The translations under genes were made by a program, and so were the position numbers. This document shows positions 26,453 to 35,870 of a stretch of 64,000 nucleotides of DNA, in pieces (the first letter of the stretch is position 1; each line of letters begins with the position of its first letter). The notes below the pieces were generated by a model. That model made no database searches and was not told the origin of the DNA. It saw only the letters and a program-made list of their open reading frames with translations. The DNA comes from Citrobacter arsenatis (GTDB lineage: Bacteria; Pseudomonadota; Gammaproteobacteria; Enterobacterales; Enterobacteriaceae). The DNA lies in NCBI RefSeq assembly GCF_004353845.1, contig NZ_CP037864.1:2666001-2730000 (forward strand). Reading direction: 5' to 3'.

Positions 26453-27826
26453 TTATTTCAATAACCGGACCCGACAAGTCTTACCTTTAATCTTACCGTT
26501 CTGCAATTGCTTCCACGCCTTATGCGCTACAGTCTGGCGAACGGCGACATACACATGTGCCGGATGAACGGCAATTTTGCCGATATCGGCACCATCCAGA
26601 CCAATATCACCGGTCAGTGCGCCGAGTACATCGCCGGGACGCATTTTCGCCTTTTTACCGCCATCAATGCATAACGTCGCCATCTCTGCTTCCAGCGGCA
26701 GGATGCCGTCGTTAGCTGGCGCAGGCAACCAGTTCAACTTCAGTTGCAGCATTTCAGAAAGGATGTTGGCGCGCTGAGCTTCTTCCGGTGCGCAGAAGCT
26801 AATCGCCAGCCCGCTGTTGCCGGCACGCGCGGTACGTCCGATACGATGGACATGGACTTCCGGATCCCATGCCAGTTCGAAGTTAACCACCAGCTCAAGT
26901 GATTTAATATCCAGGCCACGCGCAGCCACATCGGTGGCAACCAGAACGCGTGCGCTACCGTTAGCAAAACGAACCAGCGTCTGATCGCGATCGCGCTGCT
27001 CAAGATCGCCATGCAAAGAGAGTGCGCTTTGCCCCGCCGCATTCAGTGCATCACACACGGCCTGACAATCTTTTTTGGTGTTACAAAAAACCACGCACGA
27101 AGCGGGCTGATGCTGGCTGAGCAATTTTTGCAGCAGCGGAATTTTACCGCGGTTGGAGGTTTCGAAAAACTGCTGTTCAATCGCCGGCAGTGCATCAACC
27201 GTATCAATTTCGATCGTTAATGGATTTTGCTGCACCCGGCCACTGATAGCGGCAATGGCCTCTGGCCAGGTTGCGGAAAACAGTAGAGTCTGACGAGACG
27301 CTGGCGCAAAGCGAATGACATCATCAATCGCATCGCTAAAGCCCATATCCAACATGCGGTCAGCTTCATCCATGACCAGCGTATTCAAGGCATCCAGAGA
27401 AACGGTGCCTTTTTGCAGATGGTCGAGTAAACGCCCTGGTGTGGCGACAATAATATGCGGCGCATGCTGCAGGGAGTCGCGCTGTGCGCCAAAAGGTTGC
27501 CCACCGCACAGTGTTAAGATCTTGGTGTTTGGCAGGAAGCGCGCTAAACGACGCAGTTCACCCGCCACCTGATCGGCAAGCTCACGCGTTGGGCACAGCA
27601 CCAGCGACTGCGTTTGAAACAGTGCAGCATCGATATGCTGTAATAATCCAAGACCAAAAGCCGCCGTTTTGCCACTGCCGGTTTTAGCCTGCACGCGAAC
27701 ATCTTTCCCCGCCAGGATTGCCGGTAACGCAGCAGCCTGAACAGGCGTCATTTCAAGATAACCTAGCTCGTTAAGATTCTCGAGTTGGGCAGCAGGTAAA
27801 ACATTCAGGGTTGAAAAAGCGGTCAC
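26453..27826 (-). CDS. dbpA: ATP-dependent RNA helicase DbpA
   Basis: 457 aa, as in E. coli. DEAD-box helicase specific for hairpin 92 of 23S rRNA, acting in large-subunit assembly. The Q motif (LNELGYLEMTPVQ), Walker A AKTGSGKT, DEAD, SAT and HRIGRTARAG are all present. The C-terminal ~75 residues form the RNA-binding domain (KAKMRPGDVLGALTGD, KGKTCRVRLLK). It is preceded on the same strand by a small proline-rich ORF ending 28 bp upstream. Confidence 0.96.
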   Translation of the reverse strand: MTAFSTLNVLPAAQLENLNELGYLEMTPVQAAALPAILAGKDVRVQAKTGSGKTAAFGLGLLQHIDAALFQTQSLVLCPTRELADQVAGELRRLARFLPNTKILTLCGGQPFGAQRDSLQHAPHIIVATPGRLLDHLQKGTVSLDALNTLVMDEADRMLDMGFSDAIDDVIRFAPASRQTLLFSATWPEAIAAISGRVQQNPLTIEIDTVDALPAIEQQFFETSNRGKIPLLQKLLSQHQPASCVVFCNTKKDCQAVCDALNAAGQSALSLHGDLEQRDRDQTLVRFANGSARVLVATDVAARGLDIKSLELVVNFELAWDPEVHVHRIGRTARAGNSGLAISFCAPEEAQRANILSEMLQLKLNWLPAPANDGILPLEAEMATLCIDGGKKAKMRPGDVLGALTGDIGLDGADIGKIAVHPAHVYVAVRQTVAHKAWKQLQNGKIKGKTCRVRLLK

Positions 27827-27854
27827 AATTTAATCTCGCGGTAAAAACTCACAT

Positions 27855-28022
27855 TCAGCAGGCGCGTATCCTCGCAGATCTGCGCTCGCGATGCGACAAT
27901 TTAATCGGCTCTTCATCCGGTGGTGGGTCGGGCATTGGTTGCGGACGAGGTATGGGATCGGGAATGGGAACCGGGTCAGTCGGGAGCGAATCAGTGTGCA
28001 ACGTTGCATTCAGGCAGGTCAT
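27855..28022 (-). CDS. small proline-rich protein upstream of dbpA (55 aa)
   Basis: 55 codons from an ATG at 28020-28022 with CTGGAGGAGTAT before it, an excellent ribosome site. The middle is a Pro-Asp/Arg repeat (PVPIPDPIPRPQPMPDPPP) and the end is basic (KLSHRERRSARIRAC). It lies between fnrS and dbpA and ends 28 bp before the dbpA start, so it may form part of the dbpA leader. Function unknown. Low-complexity composition argues for caution, but the ribosome site and in-frame periodicity support translation. Confidence 0.62.
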   Translation of the reverse strand: MTCLNATLHTDSLPTDPVPIPDPIPRPQPMPDPPPDEEPIKLSHRERRSARIRAC

Positions 28023-28080
28023 ATACTCCTCCAGTCATTCAGGTTGACTCTTTTAGGGTAGACGCTGATTTCCTGCAGGC

Positions 28081-28202
28081 AAAAAAAAGCCGACTAATCT
28101 AAGTCGGCGTCGTACGAATCAATTGTGCTATGCAGTAATTCAAAAAAGGAAGTAAGACAATATGGAGCGCAACGCCCATCGCTTGACGTTGCATTCACCT
28201 GC
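28081..28202 (-). ncRNA. fnrS: FnrS small RNA
   Basis: The minus strand from 28202 reads GCAGGTGAATGCAACGTCAA and continues to the terminator GCCGACT / AGTCGGC with a run of eight T. It is 122 nt, the K-12 length, and from memory is nearly identical to it. FnrS is made under anaerobic conditions by FNR and represses mRNAs for aerobic functions such as sodB and cydDC. It lies between dbpA and zntB, as in E. coli. Confidence 0.95.
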
Positions 28203-28237
28203 GAGAGAGATATTGCCCCGAATAGGTAGATGGTTTA

Positions 28238-28251
28238 TTGACTTCGCTCAA
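28238..28251 (-). promoter_or_regulatory. FNR box of the fnrS promoter
   Basis: On the minus strand TTGAGCGAAGTCAA matches TTGAT-N4-ATCAA at 8 of 10 positions. Its centre is about 42 bp upstream of the fnrS 5' end, the position of class II FNR-activated promoters. Confidence 0.85.
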
Positions 28252-28297
28252 AAACCAGGACGTTTCCATGCGCAAAAGTCACTAAAAAATGTTGTTG

Positions 28298-29281
28298 TTA
28301 CAACCATTTACTACGATGCAACCATAAAGTAACACCACCAATCAAGACCACTAACAGAATACAAAAAAGTGAGAAACCAAACTGCCAGCCACCGCCGGGA
28401 ATCCCGCCAAGGTTAACGCCAAACAACCCGGTTAAAAAAGTGCTGGGAAGAAAAACCATTGCCATCAATGACATTGTATACGTTCGGCGAGCCAGGGACT
28501 CCTGCATCACCTGCGCAATTTCATCCGCCATAATACCGGTCCGGGCAATACAGGCATCTATTTCATCTAGCCCTCTCCCCAGCCGGTCAGCGATATCCTG
28601 CATCCGCCGCCGATGGTCGTCGGTCATCCAGGACAGCCGCTCGCTCGCCAGGCGGGCATAGACATCGCGCTGAGGCGCCATATAACGGCGCATCACAATT
28701 AGCTGCTTACGCAGCAGTGCCAGGAAACCACGCGGCGGGATCTGCTGATCCAGCAGGTTATCTTCCAGATCGATGATCTTGTCGTGCAGTTGCTCAATAA
28801 ATTCGCTGGCATGATCGGTCAACGCATCACAAACATCCACCAGCCAACTGCCGCAATCAGCTGGTCCCGTACCTTCCTGGAGATCGCTTATCACATCATC
28901 AAGCGCCAGCACTTTGCGCTGACGCGTTGAAACAATCAGGCGTTCATCCATATATAAACGCATCGCCACCAGTTGGTCAGGTCGCTCGTCGGTACTGCCA
29001 TTGATACAGCGCAGCGTGATTAACGTTCCTTCACCTACTTTGCTGACGCGTGGGCGTGTGCTTTCACCCGCCAGTGCATCACGGACATTATTGGGAAGCA
29101 AAGGTGTTGTTGCCAACCATTGCGCGCTTTCAGGATGGGTATAATTAAGATGTAGCCAGCAGGGGTGCTGACTGTCGATAACATCGTTATCTTCCAGCGG
29201 TTTCACTCCACCACGGCCATCAAGCAACCAGGCAAACACGGCATCCGGCACATTAACATCCGTTCCCTTAATGGCTTCCAC
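28298..29281 (-). CDS. zntB: zinc transporter ZntB (CorA family)
   Basis: 327 aa, matching E. coli ZntB. A large N-terminal cytoplasmic funnel domain is followed by two C-terminal membrane segments (about 265-290 and 300-320) with the family signature GVNLGGIPGG (GVN in place of CorA's GMN). It mediates zinc transport at the inner membrane. It is separated from fnrS by about 95 bp. Confidence 0.96.
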   Translation of the reverse strand: MEAIKGTDVNVPDAVFAWLLDGRGGVKPLEDNDVIDSQHPCWLHLNYTHPESAQWLATTPLLPNNVRDALAGESTRPRVSKVGEGTLITLRCINGSTDERPDQLVAMRLYMDERLIVSTRQRKVLALDDVISDLQEGTGPADCGSWLVDVCDALTDHASEFIEQLHDKIIDLEDNLLDQQIPPRGFLALLRKQLIVMRRYMAPQRDVYARLASERLSWMTDDHRRRMQDIADRLGRGLDEIDACIARTGIMADEIAQVMQESLARRTYTMSLMAMVFLPSTFLTGLFGVNLGGIPGGGWQFGFSLFCILLVVLIGGVTLWLHRSKWL

Positions 29282-29436
29282 AGCGCCTCCACAAACATTC
29301 AGCTTTTTTCGTTAGTCTAGCTATCAGAATATGTTAAGCAATATCTCATTGTCCCATTGTGCTGAAATGATTCATAAAAGTATCTGAAAAAAGAAAAGCG
29401 CCGACGAATGCGGCGCTTATTACCCGATGCCCCCTG

Positions 29437-30546
29437 TTAAGCCCGCTGGCGTCTCTCTGACTCGAGCGCGTGGCTTAAGCGAAATTTATGCGTTCGCGAC
29501 TGGAGGTCAATCACCTGGTTTTTCAGGACACCCGAGGAGTCAGAAAGCTCATCAACCATAATGGCATTACTTTGGGTAACGTTCTCCAGTTCAGCCAGGG
29601 CATGGGTGATTCTGATAATCCCTTTCTCCTGCTCTTGCGTAGTGGTTAATATCTCGCCCATTAGTTGGTTTAATTGCCCTGCACCACCAACAATATCATG
29701 CATATTTTTTTCAGCTTCACGGACAATTGCCGCACCTTGCTGAACATTTTGATGGGTTTGGGCAATCAGTTGCTTAATATTCTTCGCGGCATCTGCACTA
29801 CGATGTGCAAGCATTCTCACCTCGCCGGCGACAACGGAAAAACCTTTACCATGTTCACCGGCCCGTGCGGCTTCTACAGCAGCATTCAAGGCCAGAATAT
29901 TTGTCTGGAATGCGATACCGTCTATCAGCGTAATAATTTCCGTCATCTGCTGGGCGCATTCGGTGATTGACCGCATATTTGTCGCAACCTGCACCATTAA
30001 TTCACCTCCCTGACGAGCGCATTGCGTGGCAATTGTTGCCTGGGCGCTGGCTATTTGAGTGTTATCAGCATTGTTTCTCGTATTAACCGCTATTTCATCC
30101 ATGTTGGCGGCAGTTTGCATTAATGCCCCAGATTGCTGTTCCGTTTTCACCGACAGTTCAGCGCTGCGTTCCGCAAGCTGTTCAGAGAGCGCCATCGCCG
30201 TTTGCGAGGATGTTCGGATCTCATTAACGAGTGTTGAGATATTACTTGATAAGCTATTGATCCCCGGAATGAGTCTACCTGCACAGTTATTGCCAAATTC
30301 TGGAATACTGATTGCCAGATTCCCGGACGTCACTTCTTCAATGCTTCTTTTAACCGTATTAATCGGCATGACCAGATATTTCGTCATGTACCACCACAAA
30401 CATAATATAGAAATAATACTTACCACATTTGTACCAATTATAATTTCCGAAGTGGCCGAAAAAATCATTTCCACAACATTGAGAGCAACTGCCGTAATGA
30501 GCAGAAATAAAATAATGAAAGTTCTGACGCTAATATCATTTAACAT
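29437..30546 (-). CDS. methyl-accepting chemotaxis protein without a periplasmic sensor
   Basis: 369 aa from the ATG at 30546 (AGGG 6 nt upstream; a TTG six codons earlier is less likely). Two hydrophobic segments (about 8-30 and 34-54) are separated by only a few residues, so there is no periplasmic ligand domain. A HAMP-like region (YLVMPINTVKRSIEEVTSGN) leads to the signalling hairpin with the conserved FQTNILALNAAVEAARAG and AGEVRMLA. There is no C-terminal CheR/CheB tethering pentapeptide. I recall a receptor at this place in Salmonella next to zntB but none in K-12. Confidence 0.9.
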   Translation of the reverse strand: MLNDISVRTFIILFLLITAVALNVVEMIFSATSEIIIGTNVVSIISILCLWWYMTKYLVMPINTVKRSIEEVTSGNLAISIPEFGNNCAGRLIPGINSLSSNISTLVNEIRTSSQTAMALSEQLAERSAELSVKTEQQSGALMQTAANMDEIAVNTRNNADNTQIASAQATIATQCARQGGELMVQVATNMRSITECAQQMTEIITLIDGIAFQTNILALNAAVEAARAGEHGKGFSVVAGEVRMLAHRSADAAKNIKQLIAQTHQNVQQGAAIVREAEKNMHDIVGGAGQLNQLMGEILTTTQEQEKGIIRITHALAELENVTQSNAIMVDELSDSSGVLKNQVIDLQSRTHKFRLSHALESERRQRA

Positions 30547-30957
30547 TTTAGCCCTGTACACCAAGAAATAACGTGAATGTTATTTTTATAGCATCTGCAA
30601 TACAGATTTCCATAGCTCTGTGATGAAAGCTTCACTTTCAATGAGAGCCTGCAGTCCTTTTACTTAAGGCGATAAATTACACCCTTTATTTCTGTTAGCT
30701 CAGTGCTTTATCCTGCAAGGCGACTGTGATGACGCCAGACATCAGATTATTGTGATGGCAAGCACATAGCGATCACAAAACGCACAGTGCTATAAGTTTG
30801 GTGAATGTTTATATAAGTAATGGCGCGTTATTTTCACTATCTTCCCGCTCCCTCTAATACCTGGTGTAAAAATACAAGAACATTCCTGGTTTTATCAGGT
30901 TAACTGGACAAAACCTGCTAGATTTATCATCACGGCTTTTTTTCGATAGGTAGTAAG
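30547..30957. other. divergent intergenic region, 411 bp
   Basis: Separates the minus-strand receptor gene and the plus-strand MHYT gene. It is AT-rich with no ORF I can support. A CRP-like site TGTGATGGCAAGCACA (30751-30766, 9 of 10 consensus bases) is the only motif I would note. I did not find a convincing flagellar sigma-28 promoter. Confidence 0.5.
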
Positions 30958-33072
30958 ATGTTGCACGTGTCGTGGGACCCTGTATTAATTGGGATTTCCT
31001 TTGTTGTCGCGTTTATTGCTTCCTTTATTGCCCTCGACAGCGCGGGAAAGGTAGCAATCTCCAGCAGACGTGAATCGACCTTTTGGCGATTATCTGGCGG
31101 CGCTACGTTGGGTATGGGGATCTGGTCGATGCATTTTATTGGCATGCTGGCCATGAAAATGAGTATGCCGATCAATTACCACCTCGCACTCACGGCATTT
31201 TCATTCGTTATTGCGATCTTTTCTGCCACTCTCGCCATTAATATCGCCATTTCCGGTAATACGCTATCAACTAAACGATTGGTCGTAGCCACCAGCATTT
31301 TAAGCGCTGGTGTTGTCACGATGCACTATGTTGGCATGTATGCCATTATCGAACATGTGGGCATCTCATGGAATAGCTCGCTGATACTGCTCTCGGTGAT
31401 CATTGCCGTCGTTGCGTCTGGCGTCGGCTTATGGCTGGCCTTTCATTTACGCCAAAATAGCCGTCGCGCGCTGATTAACCGACTTATTGCCGCCCTTATT
31501 ATGGCGCTGGCAATTGCCTCTATGCACTATACGGGGATGGGGGCGGCAACGTTCACCCATTTTGGACACACCGCGCACGATGGGCTCAGTACGCTGGAAC
31601 TCTCTGTCTGGGTCTGCGCCGTCACGCTGATTATTTTGGGTATCATGCTGGTCGTTTCGATGGTGGATTCGCAACTGCGCACTTCCCGACTGGCTGACAA
31701 CCTGCATCAACTGAATTGCCAGCTTGAGCACCAGGTCCACTTCGATGCGCTAACCGGACTTGCCAATCGAACGCAAATAGATACCTGTTTACAGGCCTGC
31801 CTACGTCATTCCAAACTGCATCAGCAGCATTTCGCGTTGGTATTTATCGACCTCGATCGCTTTAAAGTCGTTAATGATACCTGGGGGCACCACATTGGCG
31901 ATCAGTTGCTGATTGCCAGTACACAGCGAATCTACAGTTGTCTTGATGACTCAATGACGCTGGCAAGACTCGGGGGAGATGAATTTATCCTGTTGGTTCC
32001 TGACTGCAACCAGCAGGAAATCTCCGCTTTAATGGCCCGGATTGCAGACACGATCGGTGATCCCTTTACCTTGTTTGGGCACACCATTCGCGTTTCGTTA
32101 AGCGCCGGAAGCAGCATTTATCCCGAGCATGGTTCAACGCTGCATGAGCTAAAAGTGAAGGCCGATATGGCGATGTATCATGTCAAACAGGCGGGCAGAA
32201 ACGGCTGGGCCATTTACAGCCCGGAGATGGAATCTATTGCGGATACGCCGCCGGCATTTTTACAAGAACTGTCACAGGCCCTTGAACACAATCAGTTTGA
32301 GCTGTGGTATCAACCTAAATATACCGTTGGAGATCATGCTCTGTCCGGTTTTGAAGCCTTGTTACGTTGGCATCACCCAGAACGCGGCATGCTGTTACCT
32401 GCTGAATTTCTTCCGGCTCTGGAAGAAACCGGCTTGATCATTCCCGTCGGCAAATGGGTTATTCAACAGGCATGTCTGCAGTTGCATCAATGGAAATTGC
32501 AGGGGAATTCAGAATGGACGTTAGCCGTTAATCTCTCCCCCGCCCAGTTTGAACAGCATGATATTATTGATGTTGTTTGTAACGCTCTGGCGCAATATCA
32601 ACTTTCGCCTGCCTGCCTCACGCTGGAACTCACTGAAAGCACTGCGCTTAAAAATTTAAAACGCAGCATTGAAGTTCTTAATGCCTTCTCTGCTTTGGGG
32701 ATCACCGTTTCTATTGATGATTTTGGTACTGGTTATTCAAATATATTGATGTTGAAGTCGCTTCCGGCGCGGGAATTAAAAATCGACAGGATATTTGTCA
32801 AAGATATTAGCGAGAACAGCAAAAACACCAAAATTGTGTCTACCATTATTGACATAGCTCACTCCATGAATATGCGTGTGGTGGCTGAAGGAATAGAAAC
32901 TCAGGAGCAGGAAATACTCCTTACACAAATGGGGTGTAGCATGCTACAAGGTTTTCTGTTTGCAAAACCGCTGCCAGCGCATAAGATTCATGAACTGCTA
33001 CAACCAGAAAACAGCATCAAACAAAAGCCAGTCGTACACCCCTTGTCTCACCGACAATCAATAACATTGTGA
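30958..33072 (+). CDS. MHYT-GGDEF-EAL cyclic-di-GMP phosphodiesterase
   Basis: 704 aa. The N-terminal seven-helix MHYT domain (residues ~1-240) has the repeated patterns MHFIGM, MHYVGM and MHYTGM, thought to bind copper or sense gas. GGDEF domain at ~265-420 (LARLGGDEFIL) and EAL domain at ~440-690. The EAL residues look complete: EALLRWHHPE, ELTEST, DDFGTGYSN, KIDRIFV, EGIETQEQ, QGFLFAKPLP, so phosphodiesterase activity is likely. The GGDEF motif is intact, but there is no RxxD inhibitory site just upstream. It lies directly upstream of dgcM (67 bp), pairing a likely degrader with a maker of c-di-GMP. Confidence 0.92.
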   Translation: MLHVSWDPVLIGISFVVAFIASFIALDSAGKVAISSRRESTFWRLSGGATLGMGIWSMHFIGMLAMKMSMPINYHLALTAFSFVIAIFSATLAINIAISGNTLSTKRLVVATSILSAGVVTMHYVGMYAIIEHVGISWNSSLILLSVIIAVVASGVGLWLAFHLRQNSRRALINRLIAALIMALAIASMHYTGMGAATFTHFGHTAHDGLSTLELSVWVCAVTLIILGIMLVVSMVDSQLRTSRLADNLHQLNCQLEHQVHFDALTGLANRTQIDTCLQACLRHSKLHQQHFALVFIDLDRFKVVNDTWGHHIGDQLLIASTQRIYSCLDDSMTLARLGGDEFILLVPDCNQQEISALMARIADTIGDPFTLFGHTIRVSLSAGSSIYPEHGSTLHELKVKADMAMYHVKQAGRNGWAIYSPEMESIADTPPAFLQELSQALEHNQFELWYQPKYTVGDHALSGFEALLRWHHPERGMLLPAEFLPALEETGLIIPVGKWVIQQACLQLHQWKLQGNSEWTLAVNLSPAQFEQHDIIDVVCNALAQYQLSPACLTLELTESTALKNLKRSIEVLNAFSALGITVSIDDFGTGYSNILMLKSLPARELKIDRIFVKDISENSKNTKIVSTIIDIAHSMNMRVVAEGIETQEQEILLTQMGCSMLQGFLFAKPLPAHKIHELLQPENSIKQKPVVHPLSHRQSITL

Positions 33073-33139
33073 GACTGTAATATCTAAAATATTCGCCATT
33101 AAACGGGCAACACAGCAGATAAAGATAACGGGATTATCG

Positions 33140-34372
33140 ATGAGCACAACCGAGTTGAATTCACTGGATTTATTAACCTTTCCGGTGTGGATTGTTTCGC
33201 CACATTCCGAAGAACTGGTGTTCGCTAATATCGTTGCGCGGGAGCTAATGCAAGGGCTCTGTTTTTCTCCACTTCGCAAGGGCATATTTTCAACGCATGC
33301 TCAAAATGATTTAACTATGTATCTCAGCGACTTGAGAAATCATCATAGCATTGTGGAAATTCTCACGGTTTATCGCGACAGCGAAAAAATCGCAATGGCC
33401 TGTCGCCTGTCGATCAGGACCTTGCCGGATGTGGGTGATGTCATCCTTTTCGAAGGCATTGATACGCCTACTGCCCAAGGTCTGAAAGCGAGCCGTTCAG
33501 CCAATTACCAGCGGAAAAAACAGGGATTCTACGCACGCTTCTTCCAGACTAACTCGGCACCAATGCTACTTATCGATCCGTCCCGCGATGGACAAATCGT
33601 TGATGCCAATCTCAGTGCACTCAGTTTTTATGGATACAGCCATGATGTGATGTGCCAGAAACATACCTGGGAAATCAACATGCTGGGCCGTCATATACTG
33701 CCGGTAATGCATGAAATCGCCCATTTACCTGGCGGCCATAAACCTTTGCATTTTGTCCATAAATTGGCAGACGGCACTTCTCGTCATGTACAAACTTACG
33801 CAGGCCCCATCGAAATCTACGGTAATAAACTCATGCTGTGCATTATTCATGACATTACCGAGCAGAAGCGCCTGGAACAGGAGCTGGAGCGTGCGGCCCT
33901 GCGTGATGCCTTAACGGGATTACTTAACCGCCGACATTTTTATCAGGTAACCGAACCGGAACAAACGCATGCGATCTCTTTGACGCAAGACTACAGCCTG
34001 CTATTGATCGATACCGATCGTTTTAAAAGCATTAACGATCTCTTTGGCCATTTAAAAGGTGATGAGGTGCTCTGCGCTCTGGCGCGCGCGCTGGAATCCT
34101 GCGCAAGAAAGGACGATCTTATTTTCCGTTGGGGAGGTGAAGAGTTTGTGCTGCTGCTGCCGCGAACCTCGCTGGATGTCGCCCTCAATCTTGCCGAAAC
34201 GGTCCGCGCAACGGTAGCCAAGGTTACTCTCCCAGGCCTTCCCCGATTTACCGTCAGCATTGGCGTTGCCCGGCACGAACCGAACGAAAGTATTGATGAG
34301 TTATTCAAACGTGTGGACGACGCGTTGTACAAAGCCAAGAATGAAGGCAGGAACAGAGTGCTGGCCGCCTGA
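33140..34372 (+). CDS. dgcM: diguanylate cyclase DgcM (YdaM)
   Basis: 410 aa, the K-12 length. PAS-type sensor region in the middle (YARFFQTNSAPMLLIDPS, GGHKPLHFVHKLADG) and a C-terminal GGDEF domain with active motif FRWGGEEFVLLLP and an intact inhibitory RxxD (RKDD) five residues before it. In E. coli DgcM works with PdeR and MlrA to switch on csgD and curli. Same strand as the MHYT gene, convergent with smrA (11-bp gap). Confidence 0.95.
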   Translation: MSTTELNSLDLLTFPVWIVSPHSEELVFANIVARELMQGLCFSPLRKGIFSTHAQNDLTMYLSDLRNHHSIVEILTVYRDSEKIAMACRLSIRTLPDVGDVILFEGIDTPTAQGLKASRSANYQRKKQGFYARFFQTNSAPMLLIDPSRDGQIVDANLSALSFYGYSHDVMCQKHTWEINMLGRHILPVMHEIAHLPGGHKPLHFVHKLADGTSRHVQTYAGPIEIYGNKLMLCIIHDITEQKRLEQELERAALRDALTGLLNRRHFYQVTEPEQTHAISLTQDYSLLLIDTDRFKSINDLFGHLKGDEVLCALARALESCARKDDLIFRWGGEEFVLLLPRTSLDVALNLAETVRATVAKVTLPGLPRFTVSIGVARHEPNESIDELFKRVDDALYKAKNEGRNRVLAA

Positions 34373-34383
34373 TGTTAACTTTG

Positions 34384-34947
34384 TCAGCGACTACGCTTAG
34401 CGTGACGCTCCCAGTTTTCCTGTTTTGCCTGCGCGGTTTTACGTAATGCCACATAGCATGCCCCGCTGCCGCCGTGATGCGGCAACGCGGTGCAGTAGGC
34501 CTGTACATCGTCAAATTCCGTCAGCCAACGCGCCACATAGCTGCGAACAATATTCGCGTGGGAATTATCCTCCCGCCCCTTACCGTGTATCACCAGCACG
34601 TTACGTAACCCATCCTGCTGTGCCTGCAGAATAAAACTGAATAGCATCTGACGGCATGTTTCTACGGGCTGACGGATGAGATTAAGGCTCGCCTGCTGCG
34701 GATATTTTCCGGTTCTCAGTTTGTCAGTCACACCGTGCTGCAAACCTTCGCGACGAAACTCCAGCGGTTCGCTCAACGGAACAATATCGAGAAACCCTGT
34801 CGAGAGAAAGTTGTCCAGTTGAAGCGTGTCGATACGCGCCGGAGTACGGACATTGCGCGTTGGCTGCCAGTGAACATCGGCGCAGCCCTTAAGCGGTTGA
34901 ACATCCCCCATAGCATCAAGAAACAGTGAAGCATCATCAAGGTTCAT
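34384..34947 (-). CDS. smrA: Smr-domain DNA endonuclease SmrA
   Basis: 187 aa. The N-terminal DUF1156-like MutS2-associated part is followed by a Smr domain with LNLIRQPVE, VLVIHGKGRE and the end PHHGGSGACYVAL. Smr proteins nick nucleic acids, and E. coli SmrA shows nicking activity in vitro. K-12 has the abg genes and the McaS RNA between here and ogt; both are absent from this window. Confidence 0.93.
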   Translation of the reverse strand: MNLDDASLFLDAMGDVQPLKGCADVHWQPTRNVRTPARIDTLQLDNFLSTGFLDIVPLSEPLEFRREGLQHGVTDKLRTGKYPQQASLNLIRQPVETCRQMLFSFILQAQQDGLRNVLVIHGKGREDNSHANIVRSYVARWLTEFDDVQAYCTALPHHGGSGACYVALRKTAQAKQENWERHAKRSR

Positions 34948-35160
34948 GTTTCATCCTCCAGCGAATTACGACGAACGTTATCATAACCGCGCACTATTAT
35001 ACCGACAACGGTTTACGATTATTTCCAGTAATTCACCGGGTTCGCTCCGTTGAAAAGATCTACTCACATCATGAAGATATCCGTTTTTAGGGGTATAGCT
35101 GCGACTGTCGCTGGCGTGATAATGTGTTAGCTCGCCTGAATGCTGTAATGAGAGAAACGG

Positions 35161-35676
35161 ATGCTTAACTTACTGGAAGACACTATAGACACGCCACTGG
35201 GCCCGTTGTGGGTTATTTGTGATGAGCAATTTCGCCTGCGCGCGGTGGAATGGGATCAATACAGCGACCGCATGGAACAATTGCTGGATATCCATTATCG
35301 TGCAGAGGGTTATCAGCGCATTGCCGCCAAAAACCCTGGTGGATTAAGCACTAAACTGTCGGAGTATTTTGCCGGGAACCTCAGCATTATTGACACGCTG
35401 GAAACGGCAACTGCGGGTACACCTTTCCAGCGTGAAGTCTGGAAAGCTTTACGCACTATCCCCTGCGGACAGGTCATGCATTATGGTCAACTGGCCGAAC
35501 AGCTGGGACGCCCCAATGCCGCAAGGGCCGTCGGCGCGGCCAATGGTTCCAACCCGGTAAGCATTGTGGTCCCCTGCCATCGCGTTATTGGACGCAACGG
35601 CACCATGACCGGATATGCCGGTGGCGTACAACGAAAAGAGTGGTTATTGCGCCACGAAGGCTATTTGCTACTCTAG
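35161..35676 (+). CDS. ogt: methylated-DNA-protein cysteine methyltransferase Ogt
   Basis: 171 aa, as in E. coli. Direct reversal of O6-alkylguanine and O4-alkylthymine. The alkyl-acceptor motif IVVPCHRVIG (Cys ~139) and the preceding helix-turn-helix segment GQLAEQLGRPNAARAVG are intact. Ribosome site GAGAGAAACGG. It lies upstream of fnr on the same strand, with about 195 bp between. Confidence 0.96.
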   Translation: MLNLLEDTIDTPLGPLWVICDEQFRLRAVEWDQYSDRMEQLLDIHYRAEGYQRIAAKNPGGLSTKLSEYFAGNLSIIDTLETATAGTPFQREVWKALRTIPCGQVMHYGQLAEQLGRPNAARAVGAANGSNPVSIVVPCHRVIGRNGTMTGYAGGVQRKEWLLRHEGYLLL

Positions 35677-35837
35677 ATTCCAGGCAATTAATGCCTTATT
35701 CATCACACTTCCACATAATGCACCCACAGATAAAGTGTGGTTAATCAAATAGATACAAACATCCACCCCAGTTATGCCTGAATTATTCTCTATTGGGAGT
35801 AGCTCAGGCTTACGTGCTCACCAAAAAGATGTTAAAA

Positions 35838-35851
35838 TTGACAAATATCAA
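35838..35851 (+). promoter_or_regulatory. FNR box upstream of fnr
   Basis: TTGACAAATATCAA lies 19 bp before the fnr start. It matches TTGAT-N4-ATCAA closely and corresponds to the site used for FNR autorepression in E. coli. Confidence 0.85.
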
Positions 35852-35870
35852 TTACGGCTTGAGCAGACCT

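Noticed and set aside
30751..30766. CRP site driving the MHYT gene
   Set aside because: The motif is good (9 of 10), but it lies about 200 bp from either start with no visible promoter, so I only note it in the intergenic entry.
34948..35160. Possible McaS sRNA between smrA and ogt
   Set aside because: K-12 has McaS near smrA, but I find neither its 5' sequence nor its terminator here. The abg genes are also missing.
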